Source: Mucilaginibacter sp. L196
GTDB lineage: Bacteria > Bacteroidota > Bacteroidia > Sphingobacteriales > Sphingobacteriaceae
Length of the DNA: 64,000 bases
Assembly: GCF_009765905.1 (NCBI RefSeq)
Contig: NZ_LMUO01000012.1
Location: 137,758-201,757 of the forward strand
Direction of reading: 5' to 3'
In this document: in pieces, positions 61,511 through 64,000 of the stretch
Layout: every line of letters starts with the position of its first letter
Position numbering within the stretch: position 1 is the stretch's first letter
Translations under genes and position numbers: made by a program
Notes under the pieces: generated by a model
What the model was told of the DNA's origin: nothing
Database searches by the model: none
Seen by the model: the letters and a program-made list of their open reading frames with translations, nothing else

Positions 61511-62833
61511 ATGTCAAAAATCGGAAACGTTCCCAAGCCTAGATTATCCTTCTGGCAGATATGGAACATGAGCTTCGGCTTTTTAGGTATACAATTTGGC
61601 TGGGCCTTGCAAATGGCCAACATGGGCGCCATTTATGAATACCTTGGTGCCAAGCCTGATAAAATACCTATGCTTTTCCTGGCCGCTCCCCTAACCGGTT
61701 TATTGGTACAGCCTATTGTAGGTTACATGAGCGACCATACATGGCACCCCATTTTAGGCCGTAGACGCCCCTACTTTTTGGTTGGAGCAATTTTAAGCAC
61801 AATCGCTTTAATATTAATGCCGCAGTCGTCCACACTTTGGATGGCCGCCGGGTTGTTGTGGATAATGGATACATCCATAAATGTGAGCATGGAACCCTTT
61901 CGTGCCTTTGTTACTGATAAGCTACCCGACGAACAACGTACCAGGGGTTTTGCCACACAAAGTGTTTTTATAGCATTAGGGTCTATTGTAGCATCGGCAT
62001 TGCCGTGGATGATGGCACATTGGTTTAATGTACATAACCAATTGGTTGCCGGTACTATACCTGCAACGGTTAGGTATTCGTTTTACATTGGCGCGTTCGC
62101 GTTTATCTCAGCAGTACTTTATACCATAATCACGACCAACGAATACCCTCCGGCTGATTTAACCGAGCGACAAAAAACTAAAGAAGAAAGGAAAGGCTTT
62201 GGTGCCGGGGCTAAAGAGATAGTTCATTCCATTATAACCATGCCTAAACGCATGCAGCAATTGGCTTTGGTGCAATTTTTTACATGGCCAGGCTTGTTCC
62301 TCATGTGGTTTTATTATTCGCCTGCCGTTGCCCGTAATGTATTTGGCGCCCTGAGTGAAAAAGATGAATTATATACCAAAGGGATAGAATTTGCAGGGCT
62401 TACCTTATCCTTTTACAACGTAGTTGCTTTTGTTTTCGCGTTATGCTTCCTCCCGTACATCGCATCAAAATTGGGGCGAAAATACACCCACATGCTGTGT
62501 TTAATTGCCGGGGCAATCGGCTTAATATCAGTAGGCTTTGTTCATCAGCCCAATATGCTTTACCTGTCGATGACTGGCGTAGGTATTGCGTGGGCAAGTA
62601 TATTATCAATGCCGTATGCTATGCTCGGTGGCTGTTTGCCTGAAAACAAGATAGGCATTTACATGGGCATATTTAATTTCTTTATTGTGTTGCCCGAAAT
62701 TTTAGCCTCCCTGTTTTTTGGCTGGATAATGTCGCATTTACTAAATAACGATCGCTTATTAGCTGTAGAAGTTGGGGGTGGGTTGATGGTAATTGCTGCT
62801 TTATTAACTTTATTGGTTAACGATAATAATTGA
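61511..62833 (+). CDS. MFS sugar transporter, SLC45-like (maltose/sucrose type)
   Basis: A 440-residue, twelve-helix protein of the major facilitator superfamily. It has the RRRPYF loop between helices 2 and 3 (ILGRRRPYFLVGAILST), preceded by GYMSDHTWHP, and a start typical of the SLC45/GPH-like group (SFWQIWNMSFGFLGIQFGWA). It likely imports maltose or sucrose with protons. It lies 90 bp after the GH13 gene as the last gene of the cluster; a hairpin repeat begins 18 bp after its stop. Confidence 0.9.
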   Translation: MSKIGNVPKPRLSFWQIWNMSFGFLGIQFGWALQMANMGAIYEYLGAKPDKIPMLFLAAPLTGLLVQPIVGYMSDHTWHPILGRRRPYFLVGAILSTIALILMPQSSTLWMAAGLLWIMDTSINVSMEPFRAFVTDKLPDEQRTRGFATQSVFIALGSIVASALPWMMAHWFNVHNQLVAGTIPATVRYSFYIGAFAFISAVLYTIITTNEYPPADLTERQKTKEERKGFGAGAKEIVHSIITMPKRMQQLALVQFFTWPGLFLMWFYYSPAVARNVFGALSEKDELYTKGIEFAGLTLSFYNVVAFVFALCFLPYIASKLGRKYTHMLCLIAGAIGLISVGFVHQPNMLYLSMTGVGIAWASILSMPYAMLGGCLPENKIGIYMGIFNFFIVLPEILASLFFGWIMSHLLNNDRLLAVEVGGGLMVIAALLTLLVNDNN

Positions 62834-62851
62834 TTACCCACTATTAAAATT

Positions 62852-62922
62852 GCTATTCTGAGGGACGAAGAATCTGTAAAGTAGTTTACACCGTACAGAT
62901 TCTTCGCTCCGCTCAGAATGAC
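62852..62922. repeat. GTCAT hairpin repeat (AGAATCTGTA subtype), altered left end
   Basis: The left end reads GCTATTCTGAGGGACGAAGA (GC swapped relative to GTCATTCTG), while the right arm ends CTCCGCTCAGAATGAC. The loop has AAGTAGTTTACACC. It lies directly after the transporter gene and may shape its transcript end. Confidence 0.85.
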
Positions 62923-62964
62923 AAAACTTTTTATAGCAATCCCTTTTTACAGAGACGTGTAAAC

Positions 62965-63060
62965 GGTCGGCTGTCACACTGAGGTTCTCGAAGTGCGGTG
63001 CGGTGGCCTCATCACCTACCGTCATTGCGAACGAAGTGTGGCAATCCCCTACTTTGGAGT
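62965..63060. repeat. Fragments of two GTCAT-type arms
   Basis: GTCACACTGAGGTTCTCGAA (from about 62974) resembles the left arm of the 63236 repeat, and GTCATTGCGAACGAAGTGTG (from 63020) resembles a GCGAGG-type left arm ending GGCAATCCCC. Neither has a full partner. Confidence 0.55.
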
Positions 63061-63235
63061 AAAACACAGATAATTGGTTTGGATATTTTAAAAGAAGTTT
63101 TTGTAAAATATATAACTGAATTGACAGTTAAACTTATTACCGGTTAAATAATTCTTTACAACGTTCAAAACATTTAGTACATATCTAACTTGTCCGCATT
63201 GTCCGTACCCAGTAGTGAACGAACGGTAGAGCGTT

Positions 63236-63303
63236 GTCATGCTGAAGCTCTCGAAGCATAAACGTAAAGCCCTGCCCTCATACTTCGAGAACCTCAGTAT
63301 GAC
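63236..63303. repeat. GTCAT hairpin repeat (CTCGAAGCATAA subtype), empty form
   Basis: The left arm is GTCATGCTGAAGCTCTCGAA and the right arm ends GAACCTCAGTATGAC. The upstream flank AGAGCGTT is shared with the GIY-YIG-containing copy at 63361. The loop here is short and has no gene, so this looks like the gene-less version of the same element. Confidence 0.85.
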
Positions 63304-63360
63304 ACCCTTTGCGCACTTCAATATTCAATATAATCTCATTACGCGGCACAAAAGAGCGTT

Positions 63361-63763
63361 GTCATGCTGAGGTACTCGAAGCATAAGGGCAAAGGCCACA
63401 ACGGATGTTATTTTTTCCTGAGAGATAATTCAGGAAGCAAATGCCAATCGCCATTGATGATGGCTTCTTTCTTTGACCTTTTCCATCCTTTAATTTGTTT
63501 TTCAAAAGCGATGGCTTGGTTTATATCTGTAAATGGCTCATGAAACACTAATTTGACAGGAAGCCTTTTGCAGGTGTATGATGATGGATCGGTTCCGTTT
63601 TCATGTTCTTGGATGCGCCTTTCGAGGTTGTTGGTGATGCCAGTATAATAGGAGTTATCGTTGCAAAGCAGTATGTAGACAAAGTATTGGTTCATTTAAG
63701 TTTGAAGGTAATGAAAATATTTCGGTGGGGCCTGCGCTTATGCTTCGAGTACCTCAGCATGAC
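63361..63763. mobile_element. Hairpin repeat with a GIY-YIG gene in its loop (candidate autonomous element)
   Basis: The arms GTCATGCTGAGGTACTCGAA plus GCATAAG (63361-63387) and their exact complement (63737-63763) enclose a single complete gene at 63408-63695. Next to each arm the GGCC motif also pairs. The gene stop is 11 bp from the left inner edge. Empty relatives are at 63236-63303 and 15524-15595. A lone right arm is at 63811-63845. Confidence 0.75.
63408..63695 (-). CDS. Stand-alone GIY-YIG nuclease-like protein inside a hairpin repeat
   Basis: A 95-residue single-domain protein of the UPF0213/YhbQ-like GIY-YIG group. The motif is QYFVYILLCNDNSYYTGITN (YIL, YTG), followed by NLERRIQEHENG with the catalytic Arg. 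The Glu lies in AIAFEKQIKGWKRSKKEAI. The usual length is 80-100 residues. It sits wholly within the loop of a GTCATGCTGAG inverted repeat; its arms are at 63361-63387 and 63737-63763. I infer, but cannot prove, that the gene and arms move together. Confidence 0.9.
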   Translation of the reverse strand: MNQYFVYILLCNDNSYYTGITNNLERRIQEHENGTDPSSYTCKRLPVKLVFHEPFTDINQAIAFEKQIKGWKRSKKEAIINGDWHLLPELSLRKK

Positions 63764-63810
63764 AGCCGCACTTAGTACCTGCATGACAACCGCACTTGGA
63801 AACCTTGGTA

Positions 63811-63845
63811 GGCCAGCCTTATGCTTCGAGTGCCTCCAGCATGAC
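63811..63845. repeat. Lone right arm of the CTCGAAGCATAAG element
   Basis: The reverse complement begins GTCATGCTGGAGGCACTCGA and continues to GGCC, like the right arm at 63729-63763. It is followed by AACCGCAC, as are a nearby GCATGAC end (63781) and the end at 63763 (AGCCGCAC). Confidence 0.65.
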
Positions 63846-63871
63846 AACCGCACATTGTGAATCGAGCTGCA

Positions 63872-63893
63872 TTAGGGATAGGAACGGATACTG
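63872..63893. repeat. Partial TTAGGGA...GGATACTGGC repeat
   Basis: It matches the start of the repeat at 53991-54068. Its continuation is cut by the CAATGTCATTAAG element that begins at 63912. Confidence 0.5.
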
Positions 63894-63910
63894 GCTTGCG
63901 AGCTTAAGGC

Positions 63911-64000
63911 CCAATGTCATTAAGTTAAGGGGGCGCCAAGCATATAGCCCCCTCTAAATCTCCCCCGGAAGGGGAGACTTTAGCTTCGCCCGCGTTTGTT
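63911..64000. mobile_element. Second copy of the CAATGTCATTAAG element, cut by the window edge
   Basis: All 90 bases are identical, by eye, to 50715-50804, the left part of the element with a target duplication. The right end lies outside the window. Confidence 0.85.

Noticed and set aside
62834..63067. 77-codon frame in the repeat cluster
   Set aside because: Its protein (HSERSEESVRC) is the typical false translation of a GTCAT hairpin arm.
29448..63845. CRISPR array
   Set aside because: Repeats are dispersed, palindromic and of several families; there is no regular repeat-spacer spacing and no cas gene.

Overview
The window looks like a chromosome segment of a Bacteroidota bacterium, most likely a Sphingobacteriaceae member close to Mucilaginibacter or Pedobacter. 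This placement is inference from gene content, not a database match. The pointers are a TonB receptor with a carboxypeptidase-like N-terminal domain, DUF4249 and DUF6089 family proteins, a uppS-bamA-ompH-ompH cluster, a PorT-like protein next to ubiE, TAnnTTTG promoter elements close to start codons, and many glycoside hydrolases. No rRNA, tRNA, CRISPR array, prophage or classical IS transposase was recognised.

Layout. 1-1010 is the start of an ABC exporter running off the left edge. 1.2-15.4 kb is a plant-polysaccharide region (GH127, LacI regulator, GH28, GH29, a TonB receptor with a DUF4249 partner) mixed with housekeeping genes (CDGSH protein, TruA, a degenerate DEAD-box protein). 15.7-19.2 kb holds an amidophosphoribosyltransferase and an ammonium transporter. 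19.3-29.4 kb is a respiratory complex I cluster, nuoH-I-J-K-L-M-N, with two unrelated genes embedded in it (a small receptor-plug-like protein and a DUF4139 protein) and no nuoA-G upstream. 29.8-38.9 kb is cell-envelope biogenesis: murI, two ompH/skp genes, bamA, uppS, DUF6089, NAD kinase, a CBS protein and a hydrolase. 39-45.3 kb contains yqeY, an SDR, porT-like, ubiE/menG, a VOC protein, engB, a GIY-YIG gene and a ubiA-like prenyltransferase. 45.5-62.8 kb is a glycogen/maltodextrin region: glgB, GH31, then beta-phosphoglucomutase, GH65, an SRPBCC-like membrane protein, GH13 and an SLC45-like sugar transporter. A stress protein, a phosphate transporter and a repeat-rich lipoprotein lie between these.

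How the genes fit together. The GH65/beta-phosphoglucomutase/GH13/GH31/transporter set reads as an intracellular maltose and maltodextrin pathway: import, hydrolysis or phosphorolysis, and entry of glucose-1-phosphate into glycolysis. None of the four sugar enzymes checked has a signal peptide. GH127, GH28 and GH29 suggest breakdown of pectin and arabinan side chains.

The most striking non-genic content is a dense, multi-family set of dispersed hairpin repeats in nearly every larger intergenic gap. One superfamily starts with GTCAT and ends with ATGAC. In one case (63361-63763) a 95-residue GIY-YIG nuclease gene lies exactly in the loop of such a hairpin. In another (43553-44103) a GIY-YIG gene is bracketed by two full hairpins of one subtype. 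A different 143-bp hairpin element is inserted into a third repeat with a visible 12-bp target duplication (50704-50870). These suggest an active or recently active family of small palindromic mobile elements, possibly linked to stand-alone GIY-YIG nucleases.
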